Source of the DNA: Ichthyophonus hoferi | Lineage: Eukaryota; Opisthokonta; Ichthyosporea; Ichthyophonida; Ichthyophonidae | NCBI GenBank assembly: GCA_002751075.1 | Contig: NAOQ01000183.1 | Span: 53,644-117,643 of the forward strand | Length of the DNA stretch: 64,000 bases | Direction of reading: 5' to 3' | Shown: positions 22,031-34,656 of the stretch, piece after piece | Position numbering within the stretch: the stretch's first letter is position 1 | Layout: every line of letters begins with the position of its first letter | Translations under genes and position numbers: made by a program | The notes under the pieces: model-generated | Databases searched by the model: none | What the model was told of the DNA's origin: nothing | Seen by the model: the letters and a program-made list of their open reading frames with translations, nothing else

Positions 22031-22857
22031 CAAGGGGGAATATAGCTATAAGCGTCTAATATTATTGGCAATTATTATTGCATATATAGTTTGGAAAGAT
22101 AGTTGGTTCAATCTATTGGTCGCGCAAGGTCTAATTAATTATCATTTAATAATAGGGCCTGGTTCTATTCTTTTCCTTAAATGGATCTTTGTACCAACTC
22201 CACTTCACACAAACAAATAGAGGAATGGGTATTTGTCGCAATGCTGGCTTTTAACCGAATTATACCAATGGCAATAGGCATTTACTCTAGCATCAGCTTC
22301 TTTATAGCTATTTCTATTCACCAATTTTATAAACGCATGCATCAGTATGGAGTTCTGAAATAAGCGGCAAATAAAATATATTAATTTTATCTCAATTCGT
22401 CAAGGAATTTTCCCTCATTACGTTTTACCTATTTATTGGCTGGGAAGGAAGAGCAAGTAATTTGTATTGTAAATGGTATGTGTGGATAGATGAGTAAGCC
22501 AATCAGAAAATTGTATTTTTATATAGCTAATACTCATTGGTCAAAAGGCTATAGGTAATACGTTTATATTCTTTAGAGAAAAAATAGCTAATTAAATAAT
22601 TAATTACAAATATTATAAATTTAATAATATATATTAATAAATATATTTGGTTAATTATTTTTTAAAAATATAATAATCAGAGATGATTCTAGCCTATATT
22701 ATTTAGAATAATAGTAATTTTATATGCTTTAGAATGCTTTAGCCATATACAGTAAAGTACATAAAGCACAGTATTACATTCTAAAAAATTACATGGTGTA
22801 ATATTTTTAATAAAAAGCATTTAAAAATATTATTGCTTGATAGCGTTAGCCAACAAG

Positions 22858-25800
22858 ATGATGAAAAATGGAGTCAGTCAGGCTGGGGTTGCAAACACAG
22901 TATACCGCCTTCTAGACGTATGTCTCTCCTATAGCACGTGCCTCTTCCTGTATTCTTCCTCTTAAACTATTATTTGATATTCACGGGTGCCCTTTCCCTT
23001 AACTATACCTGAACCTTTTTTCTTCCCTCTCTGCAGGCTAAGAAGTTGACTATCACACGCGTTACTCAACCCAAGGAAAAATTACCTAATGACAAGCTGC
23101 AGTTTGGTCGCTCTTTCACAGACCACATGCTTGAGATTGATGTAAGTATCCTTAGTGCCTTGTATGTGAAGGTATGGCTGGTACATCAAACTAAAACGGC
23201 CTAATGCGCGTAGTGGGATGAGACGACGGGCTGGACTGATCCTCGTATTAAACCATTCGAGAACATTTCTCTTTCCCCGGCTGCTACTGTCTTCCATTAC
23301 GCTATGGAGGTAAGGTCAACGCATTCTAGCACATATAATGTTATAACTATAGCTATATATATATATATATGTTCCTTTATTATCTTCTAGTTAATATTGC
23401 AGCAGTGTTGTGGACCTTCTCTGGTGCTAAGCTACTATCATTTCATAACATCGTTAATTGATAGAAGAGATAATAGGGACTGACTAGGTGTGGGGTAGTG
23501 CTTTGAGGGCATGAAGGCTTATAAAGACAAGGATGGACATATTAGAATGTTCCGTCCCGAGATGAACATGGAACGCTTCAAATCATCAAGCCTAAGAATG
23601 GCCATGCCAGTAAGTCCACCTGTAATTCCTTGAGATAGTATTGTTAGAAGTATTAGGATGTATATTAATGGTTAATCAAACATGTATATATATAAAAGTT
23701 TTTAGAAAAGGAAAAATTGAAAATGAATTATTAAACATTGAGTTATATACGACTTGGTGGTGGTTGTTGGCATGCATATATGGCTATCCAGATAGGAGGA
23801 GGGTGAGTAGAGTCATATAGCGGAGAGAAGGAAGAGTGATGATTGGAATTAGTGCGCACAGGGAAGGTGGATAATAAGAATAGGTGATGGTGTGCATTGG
23901 CGGTAAGGTAGAGAGAGAGAAAGAAGACCATATTGTACCTGTATGGTAGTGTAGTATGTATGGTATGCTAAGGCAGGTGGTGTGGCAGGGTGCGGACACA
24001 GTAGAATTACTAGCCTGCATTAAGGAACTATTGAAGGTTGAAAAGGATTGGATCCCTGAGGGCAAGGGTTATTCCCTGTATATACGACCCACTATGATTG
24101 GTACACAGGTAGGTCTCCATGGCAATTCCAATACTAGTATGCAATGAATTCTCAACTACTGTATACAGTAAGAGTTAGGTGTTTGTAATTGATGATAGGT
24201 AGTTTTTTGTCGTATAGTCATTATGACTGGTCACTTATAGTTTTAAGGGGGCAATTTATCCTCTCCTAGTAATTCTAATAACCTCTCTCTCCTTTCTCCA
24301 GGCTGCTCTAGGAGTGGGTGCCTCAACCCAAGCCAAGCTCATGGTCTTCTGCTCTCCCGTGGGACCCTATTTCCGCCAAGGTTTTCACGCTGTGTCTCTT
24401 CTAGCTGACCCTATGTATGTTCGCTCATGGCCTGGAGGAGTAGGCTCCCACAAGGGAGGATGGTAAGTACCAGAGACTATGGAGGTAGTGGCATTGGTAT
24501 TAATAGTAGTAGAGATAGGTAGGGAGAGGAGAGAGAGGGTTAACCCAGACCTATATCCTCTTAGCAACTATGCTCCTGGCGTAGTCCCTCAAATCCTAGG
24601 GGCTACTAAAGGCTACAACCAATTGCTGTGGCTATTGGGCGAGAAACACAACGTAAGCACAAGTCATTTCTATATAATACTGGGAAGAGGTGGGGGTAGT
24701 AGGGTGTAGGGTAGCGACTAACCAAGGGATGGGGGATAGGTCACAGAGGTTGGCACTATGAACTTCTTTACACTATGGAAGAATGAGGATGGAGGTGAGT
24801 GTCTTTTTTGCCGTGCATCTTGTCCGTTGTTGTATTGCATTATGGTCGTACTATATAATATACCTATCATATACATATATATATATATATATATATATCT
24901 ATGTAGGTATGAAGTGGACACTGTTTAAGGTCTATTAAGATGGTATCCAATACATTGTACATAGGCATGCACAGGCGATTTGTGTATTGACTGTTATTGT
25001 TCAATAGAATATAGTTCATCTAGTGTGAGACCTAACCTATTGTACGCCTTATAGAACAGAAGAGTGAATGGTTGGCACCTTACAATAGAGTCAATTAAAC
25101 TTTTAACACCAGACTATGCTATTTATTCGACGAGCGTATATAAACATAGGAATCTGTATAACTTTATACGGATTACTGATTGGTGGATTATCATTCTTAG
25201 AGACGGAGCTTGTGACCCCCCCATTGGACGGCACTATTCTTCCCGGTGTAACACGTGCCTCTATCCTTGCTATATGCAAGAAGTGGGGAGAGTTCACAGT
25301 CAGTGAGAGACCTTTCAATATGGGAGAGATTGTCAAAGGTGTAGAGGAGAACAGGGTAAGTGGAATATATAATGGTCGTACTGATACAAGTGTGGTATTA
25401 TGCAAGCATGTATGTATGTATGTGCAGATAGAAGTAGAAACACTACTGATAACATTGATATACTTCTGCGCATGATAATGAAGCCTATAAATATCTTGAA
25501 CGGCAGTCCTCAGTCTTACAGCCCAGCTAAAATACTCGTGCTAGTGACTATATATATACGTGTTGGTATGCAACCATTACTAACCAATAATGATTTAGGT
25601 TTTGGAGATGTTTGGCTCTGGTACCGCCTGTATTGTGACCCCCATTAAAAACATTGGCTACCTAGGAAAGGTAGGATTGGGTTGGTTGCAGGTCATGGGG
25701 TAGAATGGAAATTACTGTATTGTGTGTGCATTTAGCTCATCCTAAACTATAGGCCATGGCATTTGACGTCACAATTGGTTTGGTTGTGATTTATGATGAC

Positions 25801-26376
25801 TTGATATGGAAGGGGGTATAGTAAGGAGTGTCTTAGCAACAAATACGGATAAGCTTACTAACTAATGGGGATATAGGACTATGCTATTCCTGTAAGTCTA
25901 GGCAAGTCTGGAGAGCTGACAGCCCGTCTCAATGACATGATTCTAGCTATACAGGTAAGGAGGAATAAAGGGTAGTATAAGCGGTTAAGGGTAATAACAT
26001 AGGTACTGGCCTATGCTAATTGTTGCATATGTCCTTAATTACCATTAAGTTGGTGATTAATTGGTAATATGTGATTGACTGTACCCTAGACGTCTTATAT
26101 ATTGGGTATATTGTACATTGCCGTATTCATATGTATTCCGTCTTGATCTGTTGCTACCATATACTAGTCTGGGGCATAACAATGCAGCCCGTAGCAATAA
26201 ATGCGATTTTGATATATTAATATGCATGCAAGGCCAAGCTAGAATACAAGTTGTGATATATACATATTATAGTACTCCTTATTAGTATTTTGTGTGACAT
26301 TGCTGTGTTGTTAACAATGCCTTTTTTCTTGCAGTATGGTGAGGAGCCCAGTGAATGGTCTGTGAGGATAGACTAA
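22858..26376 (+). CDS. BCAT: Branched-chain amino acid aminotransferase, 12 exons
   Basis: PLP enzyme (fold type IV) that transfers the amino group of leucine, isoleucine or valine to 2-oxoglutarate. Exons: 22858-22917, 23037-23141, 23214-23309, 23499-23609, 23989-24108, 24302-24462, 24565-24652, 24740-24794, 25201-25355, 25599-25670, 25877-25954, 26335-26376; all phases agree, 380 aa (human BCAT1 is 386). Clear family blocks are [30 protein letters not shown], the PLP lysine K215 in [54 protein letters not shown] and the C-terminal [15 protein letters not shown]. The redox CXXC pair of mammalian BCATs reads CIVT here (C328, T331), so the second cysteine is missing. There is no obvious long mitochondrial presequence, which suggests a cytosolic form. 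A second ATG follows the first directly. Confidence 0.96.
24874..24898. repeat. (TA)n microsatellite in a BCAT intron
   Basis: Uninterrupted TA dinucleotides in the intron between BCAT exons 8 and 9. Similar TA runs occur near 29348-29373, 37411-37431 and 49832-49860. Confidence 0.85.
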
Positions 26377-26601
26377 ACCCTAAACTGTCATAGGATGGGC
26401 TGACGCAATTGGTGTTAAGACACCTCTCCCTTATAATCAGACCTGTCTCTAGTAGAAATGTCATGTCATGTAATGTGTATTGCCTGTAGGCCGGCCAAGT
26501 AACTATGAATATTATCGACTAGATAAGAGATAAATATACCCAGTTCTTGGCAGTCGTATGTAATTATAAAGGTTTTAACCTCCCATGAAGGAAGACAATT
26601 G

Positions 26602-26607
26602 AATAAA
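26602..26607 (+). terminator. Poly(A) signal AATAAA of BCAT
   Basis: Canonical AATAAA about 225 bases after the BCAT stop, followed by a GTGT-containing stretch. Plausible 3' end; not confirmed. Confidence 0.45.
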
Positions 26608-28700
26608 AATGTGTCGATGAAACCTATAGTCTACTGAATATTGATGTGTAGATAGTGAAGAATTTTAATTGATTGGTTGATAAATATGTTAAAAATACGG
26701 TTAATATATACTCTGATTTTTCTTGTCATTTCAAATGAAGATGGATTTCATTGGGGGTGTCACATAATTACTAGACGGAAGGTAAGTACCATATTACCTG
26801 CTGTCACTACTACCACAATTACATGATGGGTACTATTAAGTCTTAGCAGAAAGAATATACTTTAGGGAGTAAAAACAGGTAGGTTGTTAACATACGAAAT
26901 AAATGTTAAAGATTATAACTAAAAACAGCATATAGAGAATATGCTTAATGTATGCAAGTATATTATTATATACGTGTGAAGTTGTGATTGACCATTGTTG
27001 GGAATACTAAGTGGATACAGAACTGCTCCTGTAACATGTTTTTCCCAGGCGACGTATGTAATAATTAATATATATATATACGGTTTGGCTCACTTCATGC
27101 AGTAATGATGTAGCTGGCCTGCGGTTGGAGATGGTAGGTGTACTTTTTTTTGAACCTGCAGGCGTTGGAATGCCCCTTGTGTCAACGATGATTTATGCTT
27201 TATGCGATCTCCTTCCCTGGATAAGTTGCTTTGGAATAACAGCCATGTTTATAGGAATAATTTTTTTAGAAAAATCAATAAACAGTTATAAAAATAATAA
27301 AATACAGCTACCCTATCTTAAACATCTATCATAAGTATCTGTTATATATATTAGACATAGAATCCGGAACTTGCTAACAATGCTATATAAATGATTATAG
27401 CCATATAAAGAAATATCGAGGTTAATTAAATATTCCTGCTTTAACAGCCATTAAATAAATACTGTCTAAAATATAAAAAGCATTCAACCCTGGCATGTTA
27501 AAGAGCTCCGGCATCATATATGTGTGAATGTAGTTGATACACAAACTCGTACAACGAGATGAGTATAAAGCTAATAAATATCTGAGACGCAACATCAATT
27601 GCAATAACTTTAACTCTTCTGTTGGAGCCAACATCCCTACTGCATTTTTATAGTACATCATCTTCTTTATTATTATTATGATATTTGCTTAATTAATATA
27701 CCGACAAATGTCTTGTTCTGGCATGTTTGATAGGAGTTATTGGTGGTGATTGCATTGTTTCTCCAGCTAATAACATAAAGCTAAAGGGTTATTAATCCAT
27801 TTAGTTGTATAGAATAGTTTGCTTTATGCTAGGAACAAAAGTCAATATGATACTTTACAAACATCAATCAATTTTGGATTCAAAAGAAACATAATTTTTA
27901 GTGTCAAGAAACAATTAGTTTATTTACAATATCTTATTGGGTGTTTCGGGTTTATACATCCCAGATTGAGTCTGATTAGCTCCTAATGAAAGAACTAGAA
28001 GATATAAATAATATAGCAAACTGTGGTAGTTCTAGTGACTTCTCCATAGGCTTCGGGGTTGTCAATTGGGTATTGTTGTATAAGAGGACTACATATAAAA
28101 ATATCTGTTGTGATATTGTTTAACAAATAATAAATGAATGCAAAGTTTTGAATGTCACGAATGTATTCGTATTTGCCTATAACAGTAGCGTACATGTACA
28201 CAGACATGCGGGGCTGCCACGTATATCCGGATGTGCCGGGGACCACATATGTGTGAGCAGCCCTTTATTATCAACTTTTGTTTTTTAATTATACATTGTT
28301 TTATTGCCAGCGCTAACTTTTGGTTAACACCAATGTAGCTAGGTTCAATAAAGCCAATCATAAAATATTCGTATTGGCTAATACAACTCATGAAAGGTCA
28401 TTGAGATTCACTGAGGGATGTCTGATTCTATCTCGATAAGGTTATACTAATGTTTCCATATATGGCTCATAACCAATACATGCAAACTATGTATCGACCA
28501 ATCAATTTTGAACTACGTGTTCATTCGGAGTTAATGATCTTATAACAAATAAGAATGCCCAAACAAGAATAAAGGTAGTGCTGTCTAGTCATGTTAACAA
28601 TATTGTCTTACTAATATTTATAGAAAACTCATATTATTGAAATTTCATATATATATATCAATCATATTATGTCAGATATATTTAAGAGATAGAAATTTAT

Positions 28701-28934
28701 AATCCGGATACTTATCTAGAAGGTCAACGAGGAGAATTTGATATTGATTTATCTTCCAGTATAGATACAGCTACTTTTTCTCCTCACTAGGATTTAGATT
28801 GTAGTTACCACCTCTATAGAACACTTCCCGATAAGAAATTAAAGGCTTCCCTTACTCTCAACTAAAAGTGTGGGCTTCAAGAAGAGCTTAATAGAGCTTT
28901 AGCTTATCTTCTACCGGATGTTAGTTATAACTGA
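28701..28934 (+). pseudogene. Coding-like relic, family not recognised
   Basis: One forward frame reads like protein over about 75 codons, with balanced composition unlike the random AT-rich frames around it, but it is interrupted about twice before its end. I cannot assign a family; it could be a decayed host gene fragment or part of an old mobile element. Treated as a broken fossil. Confidence 0.3.
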
Positions 28935-29565
28935 GAACACATAAACTTAAACAAAATGAAAACATAAGACATTAATGCTAGTTTTATTCTCAATATATTT
29001 TTATGATAATATTTAGTTAATCAGATACTACTCTATAAAATAGCAGTGTGAGTCAGCTGTCAGTATTGGAAGGAATCTTTATATGCTTAGAAGTTGCACA
29101 AATTAAACTTTGCAGTTACTAATAAATACCATGTAAAGACCCTTTTGTCATGGTTTGATATTATGGTTTTTAGTAATTTTATAGTGCGTTTTATGATTAA
29201 GGGTATAATGCGGGCGTTACAAGTTTAGTAGGTACTTTGTAAGGATTTGTTAAAAATAGCAATGCAAAAAGGTATGTCTTCCACTAATGTAATTTTATAT
29301 ATTCTTTTTCCTTATTTAAAAAAAGTAATGCATTGATTTAATTTATCAATATATATATATATATATATATATATAAGACTTTCAACTTTAAAAGGTTTGG
29401 TCACCTCGATAAATTACATACACCCTGATCACATGTGCCCAATATAAACTAATAAGATATGATTTAGGTATAAGGAAACATCTGATTGGAAAGCAATATT
29501 GCTACCTACATGCGGTTCCAAGCAATAGGAATAAACTAATGCAATCAATATTTAAGTATGTGTAA

Positions 29566-29624
29566 GTAGAATTCAGTATTAATTAATTTATTGCATTTAT
29601 AATTAATTAATACCTGAATTCTAC
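29566..29624. repeat. Hairpin palindrome with 22-bp arms
   Basis: The left arm GTAGAATTCAG-TATTAATTAA is matched by the right arm TTAATTAATACCTGAATTCTAC (one extra base), separated by about 15 bases. It could fold into a cruciform, or be the fused ends of a decayed inverted-repeat element. No coding sequence lies between the arms. Confidence 0.85.
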
Positions 29625-30168
29625 TATCGCCTTTTAGCTTTAGTTGGCTAATTTTACCTTGCTTCGATTCACGACTTCACGCTATTCTTTGAGATCATTA
29701 GTGGTAATTAAATTCCGAAGTACTGGAACCCTAACTCTCCGACTTTAGTAGTCAGATTATGTTATTAAACTTGTAATTATATATTATATGGCCATGAATG
29801 AATAAATAGCATTGTAATATTATATATATTTATACTATAATCGAATTATTTAGTTATACATACTCCAAGGCACTAAGTTTGACATTACATTGTTAGCCTT
29901 ATAATCTTAGCCAATCATAAAGGGATTTGTGGCTCTTAAAAACCTATAGTTATTTACCTGGCTATATATCATGCTATTTATTTGTCCACCTTTACTAACA
30001 TATTTCCTGGAAGTGTAGCCTCGCCGCGGCCTAAGTCAATCTTGAATTAAGTAAACAAACAGGAAATTGCACACAATAACCAATTTACCTTATTGTGGTC
30101 CGATAAAACTATCTCTATAAAATTAAACCAAACATTAATAGTGTGAACATTTTCTTGTTGTAGGCACC

Positions 30169-31534
30169 ATGTCCTGGGTAGCTCGTGGGTGTACTGTGAT
30201 GCTGCGTACAAGTGGGACAGCGGAATGTCAGGAGGCCATGAAGCTTGTTAGAAGACGAATGGTGGAAAAGGGTAAGGTGGTGTTCTAAATATACATGATC
30301 TCGATAGGTATTATAAATTGTCATACTTGAGCACATAGCTCATTATTTTCTACTCATGCACTTATAGTATATGCACAATAAACATTAAGATGCAAAATCT
30401 ACACACAATTATGGGGCAGGGGCTTCTGTACACATAGGTATATACAAGCAAGTAGAACTGCCGTATTCTTAACTAACCAAAAAAAGTTACACTATAATAA
30501 TAAGCTAGTGTATATCTCCAATATGCATTTTCCTCTGACAGTCAATTTTTTTTAAAAAAAAATCTTGCAGATGTTGCTTTTACCTTGTAGCTATCTGTGT
30601 TTCTCTTATTTTTTTATTTTTTTTGAAGTCCTCTTTTGCCTTGTTTCTCTTTCATACTCCCTTTCTCCTCATCCTCTATATTTTTATTGTCAATTGCCAT
30701 CTACGTGTCCCAAAAAATTATTTATCTATTTCTGTGTTGTTTATTATTATTACCTAAATCTATTGTATACGAATAACTTCTTAAGAGTCTATCAAGAAAA
30801 ATATGATCCAATAAACGACATACAAGTAATGTCCAGGTACTCCTCTATGCTAGGACTTTAAGGGGGCCAGGTAAGTAAAAACAATAATTATATCATACAC
30901 CTTCTGCTATTTTCTAATTTCCTTTTTTATGTGGTAGGGGTTTATAAAAGAATGAGCAAGAGCAATCGCCGTTTCATGAGGCCCTGTGTTGCAAGGGATG
31001 GAGCAGCCAGGAAAGAGAGCGTAGATCTTCTTAAGAAGGTATATGGTCGTATATATACGCATATTGTTATGCCTTCTATTATAACAACATATGCATATAA
31101 TAACAATAATACAGGCTTATAATTATAACAGTATATATCTATAACTATAAAAGCATACATTGAAACATGTACCCACCCATCTCATACCAAGGAACATAAA
31201 AAATTAAAAACTTTATTTTCATTTTTCACCTATACCATCATAATCGTGGTGTGGCTCATAATATACCTTATTTAATCGTCCTTCTTGCATATTGATAATT
31301 TCCTATCCGCTTGACTATCGTAGTATTTCCTTCTTGCTCCTATCTCAACCTTGGACATCTAAACATCTTTTTTAAGCCTCATTTACACATTACATTATTA
31401 TGTATGCATGCCATGGATACCATGTACTATGTTCTTATAGCTAGATACTGTCACCTACCCCTACCCATTACCCCCTTTAGAGTACAGAGGAAAAAATACA
31501 GCTGGCTCTCCGCCAACAGCAACTGCAATTTTGA
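30169..31534 (+). CDS. MRPS21: Mitochondrial small-subunit ribosomal protein bS21m, 3 coding exons
   Basis: Component of the mitochondrial 28S ribosomal subunit. Coding exons: 30169-30271, 30938-31038, 31481-31534, phases consistent, 85 aa (human MRPS21 is 87). The protein starts MSWVARGCTVMLRTSG and continues with an AECQEAMKLVRRRMVEKGV helix, then a basic RMSKSNRRFMRPCVARDG segment. This matches the bS21 pattern: a short strand, a helix with paired arginines, then an R-R-x-x-x-x-P block. The C-terminus is a Q-rich helix. An acceptor-like TTGTAG stands just before GCACCATG, so a 5' UTR intron is likely. The family call rests on this pattern and on length, as bS21 proteins are short and divergent. 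Confidence 0.75.
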
Positions 31535-34500
31535 ACCCGTTCCCAGCCATCCGACGCATCCTTAATGTGGATATCGCTTGATTGGCTATGTAAATAATGT
31601 GGGTCCTGTATCTACCATATGATATGGTTGCTTTTCTTTTGACCATAGGCATAAAACCAATAAGGTTGGGGTTTAAAATACCATTGTCAGAGGTGGTAGG
31701 ATATATTTTAAATGTACGGATGCGGTAATTACCTTACATATCTACCATTACCATAGCATGGCATAACATGAATATTCCTGACTAGACATGACGGATATGA
31801 ATGGGTAAGATAATCATAAGACTGAATGTTATAACCAAAGACTATATTAGAACTAACTCTATGTAAGGTATAATGCTTAGCATTAATTTTTTAAGTATTT
31901 GAAGCAGACTGATGCTCAGTTGTTGTTGTTTATGTAATTGTCTATTAATGTGCCATCTGTTTGCTATATATGGTTGTTGCTAATAGCCCACCATCAATCA
32001 GTGCCCTTCCTTTTTAAATTATCCCAGTCGGAGCATTATTAGGAATGTTATTAATAAAGACCAAACAGTATCCTGTAATATCACATGACCTCTAACACTA
32101 ACCGTTCTCTTAGGTTTAAACTATACCTAATACACCTTACAATTGATTGCAGCCGTCCTTACATACTATATTATAAAATAAAATCATCTACTACCTCATA
32201 CCTTGCCATCTATGTCTACAGTACTTAGTTAGAGGGCTTAGGGATATCCTTCCTGTTATATTCCACCCCACTCTAATATAGATCAATAAAAGATAGCAGT
32301 ACTCGCTTTCCATCTCTCTCCCAATTAGTAGACCAAGCACATCGTCGTCTATATGTTTATAATTCCTTAACTAACACTATAAGATGCAATAACAACAGCT
32401 ATCATCCTTACTATACTAACCAACTGTCAAATAGTCTTAACATGAGGTCCCAGTATGTGTTTACACTTCTCGAGACTAGATTATGAACAAATAGTGTTAA
32501 AGTCGTGCGCTAATACATCAATAGAGGAAAGTGTATGGGTATATTGAGAGTATTGGTAATTGGCTATTACATAATATAGTCCTGGGGTAATCATAGAAGG
32601 AATGTGCTCTTTACTAGACTATACCATATATAGTACGAGTATACAGCAGCACATTGGTTCAATATAAACCCATACATACACTTCCCTCTACTAGTGCAGA
32701 TATTTTTTTATTTATTCTCAGACTACACCTATAGGTAGTGTCCTATATATAGCTATCCCTCCACCCAGCCCCTCCTCTTCACGGATACTACTAGCGACCA
32801 GTGCCCAGTGCTATAGTGTACTACAGAGTGGTCACAGGTTAATTCCAGTTATACGGACCAGCCAACTCTGAGTGTACTAATATTCTGTGACTGTTTAAGA
32901 GTAAAATAAATGGAACACTAGTAAGAGGCCATAATCAACCTCGATAAAAGCAGGAGATGATATAGAACAGACAAGACAATGACATAATTTATACAATATT
33001 AGAGAGAGGGGCATAGTTATATGGGCTCATAGATATTGTTTCAGGTCTTAAAAATAAGCTAAAAGAATTATGTAAGATGTCCTTGAAGGTTACTACCCTG
33101 GAGTTTAGATAACTAAAAGTAAATAGGCAGAGAGGTAGAAGAATAATATGTGTATATAAGGATGAATGATCTACAGAGTAAAAGAAATCCCGTATATAAT
33201 TTAAATTAAGAAGGAAATAAAGAATGAGATGAAAGGCTTATAAATACATGGACTAGCAGGTGATGGGGTGTAGTAGGAAGAGGTAAAGGACAGAGGAAAC
33301 AAGGGCATGTTGTGTATGTGTAAGAGTACTTACTTTACAACCTTCATCACCTTGTGTGTCAGTCGGTCTAGCGGTATTTTTTCTCTCCCCAATATACTTT
33401 ATATTCGAAGAAAAACTAACAGGAATATTAGAAAACAAGAAACTGGAAAAAGTAGTAGTAACAATATAACTACTACATTATATTATTACTAGTTATAGGA
33501 GCAATAATATATAGTACATAAGAAAGTTATATGTATATATATATTATTCTAAAAAATAATGTAATACCCTATATAATATAATCCCATTTTTACAAGTGAT
33601 ATATATATATAGCTATAATATATAATAAGAATACGAATAATAATAATAATAATATATATAGATATCTATTATCCTATAATATAATATACAAAATAGTAGT
33701 AATAAGAATAGCAATAATAATAGATATAGTTACACCGTGTATGTACCTAATAATATAGTAGGTCACAACAATACAATATGTTATAAAATCTTACTATATA
33801 ATATAATAAAATGTTAAAATATAAGATATTATCAAATAACCCAACAATTCCCTAGAAAAAATAACCATTTAAACCAATAAGTAAATATATTAACTTATAG
33901 TATACATATACAATATAATGTAACATAATATATAATATAATATAATATAATATAATATAATATAGTTAATACAACATAACATATATAATATTATACTATA
34001 GCAATTCCCTAATTAAAATCCCTCTCTAGGAGTGGCCAGTTGGTTGTTGGGCACGTCACGTGATATGTCCTTGTTATCGAATCACAATGAGCCCTCTAAA
34101 TTTTCTGAGCCTAGGCCCAAATTATTCAAATAGCATAATGGATTGATAGAAATAATACTTACATTATATGTTTACTATTATATTGTATGTTTATTAGTAC
34201 TATTATTATATAAGTAGGTATTGTTACTGCTTGTGGCGCCCTGCTTTACATGTAGTAGTGAAATATTAAAATAGTGCAGCAGGGTGTGGTTATTTTAGTA
34301 TAGCTTAGTTTTTTCACATATATATTGTAGTATAGTTATAGGTTGGCTTTTGTTTTGTTTTACCTAAAAAATATTTACGAGTAAAAGAAAAGAGAGAGAT
34401 GAGTTGGAAAAAGTTATTTCAAGGAGTATATTTTATAGATAATGGATAATAGTATATTGAAAAGAGCGTGGACCTGCTACCTACCTGTACTGTTATACCT

Positions 34501-34656
34501 TACTAGTGTTTGTCACATGTTTTGTATTACTTTGATAGGGTTATAGGACGTTTTGTTTTTCTTCCTGAGCGTTATTCTACTCACTAACGCAAACACACAC
34601 ACATATATACCTTACACTTCTAGGTGTCTGGTAACTTCAGTTGCTTTGCAGTTATT
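31535..34656. other. Intergenic AT-rich region before SEC31
   Basis: About 3.1 kb with no supportable gene. The segment from about 33480 to 34010 is almost pure A/T, with TATAATATAATA runs. The 61-codon overlapping frames around 33253-33492 are on both strands and show no domain. 5' UTR exons of SEC31 probably lie in the last few hundred bases, since an acceptor-like TTTGCAG occurs just before its ATG. Confidence 0.5.
33480..34010. repeat. AT low-complexity tract with TATAA-type pentamer runs
   Basis: About 530 bases dominated by A and T, including uninterrupted TATAA repeats near 33930-33963 and TAATAATAATAA near 33637-33652. Confidence 0.85.

Larger units (their letters stand above)
19168..22857. 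other. Divergent intergenic region between BRF2 and BCAT
   Basis: About 3.7 kb holding, from left to right, an almost pure A/T tract (19420-19700), one copy of a dispersed repeat (about 20100-20250), a CCAGAG-rich stretch, a 220-bp tandem duplication (21582-22030) and more AT-rich DNA. The small frames at 20857-21099 and 22181-22363 are hydrophobic or nondescript and have no splice-linked partners; no gene is called. Confidence 0.55.
26377..30168. other. Intergenic region, no intact gene seen
   Basis: About 3.8 kb of AT-rich DNA between BCAT and bS21m. It contains a coding-like relic (28701-28934), a TA microsatellite (29348-29373) and a hairpin palindrome (29566-29624). Frames of 69-83 codons at 27125-27334 (+), 27422-27661 (-) and 27995-28391 (-) show no domain, homology or splice structure I can recognise. 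Confidence 0.5.

Noticed and set aside
22181-22363. 60-codon hydrophobic frame downstream of the 220-bp duplication
   Set aside because: Short, no recognised domain, no clear donor or acceptor linking it to BCAT.
27125-27334. 69-codon frame with apparent membrane segments
   Set aside because: No homology, no splice partners and AT-rich composition; hydrophobic frames are common in T-rich DNA.
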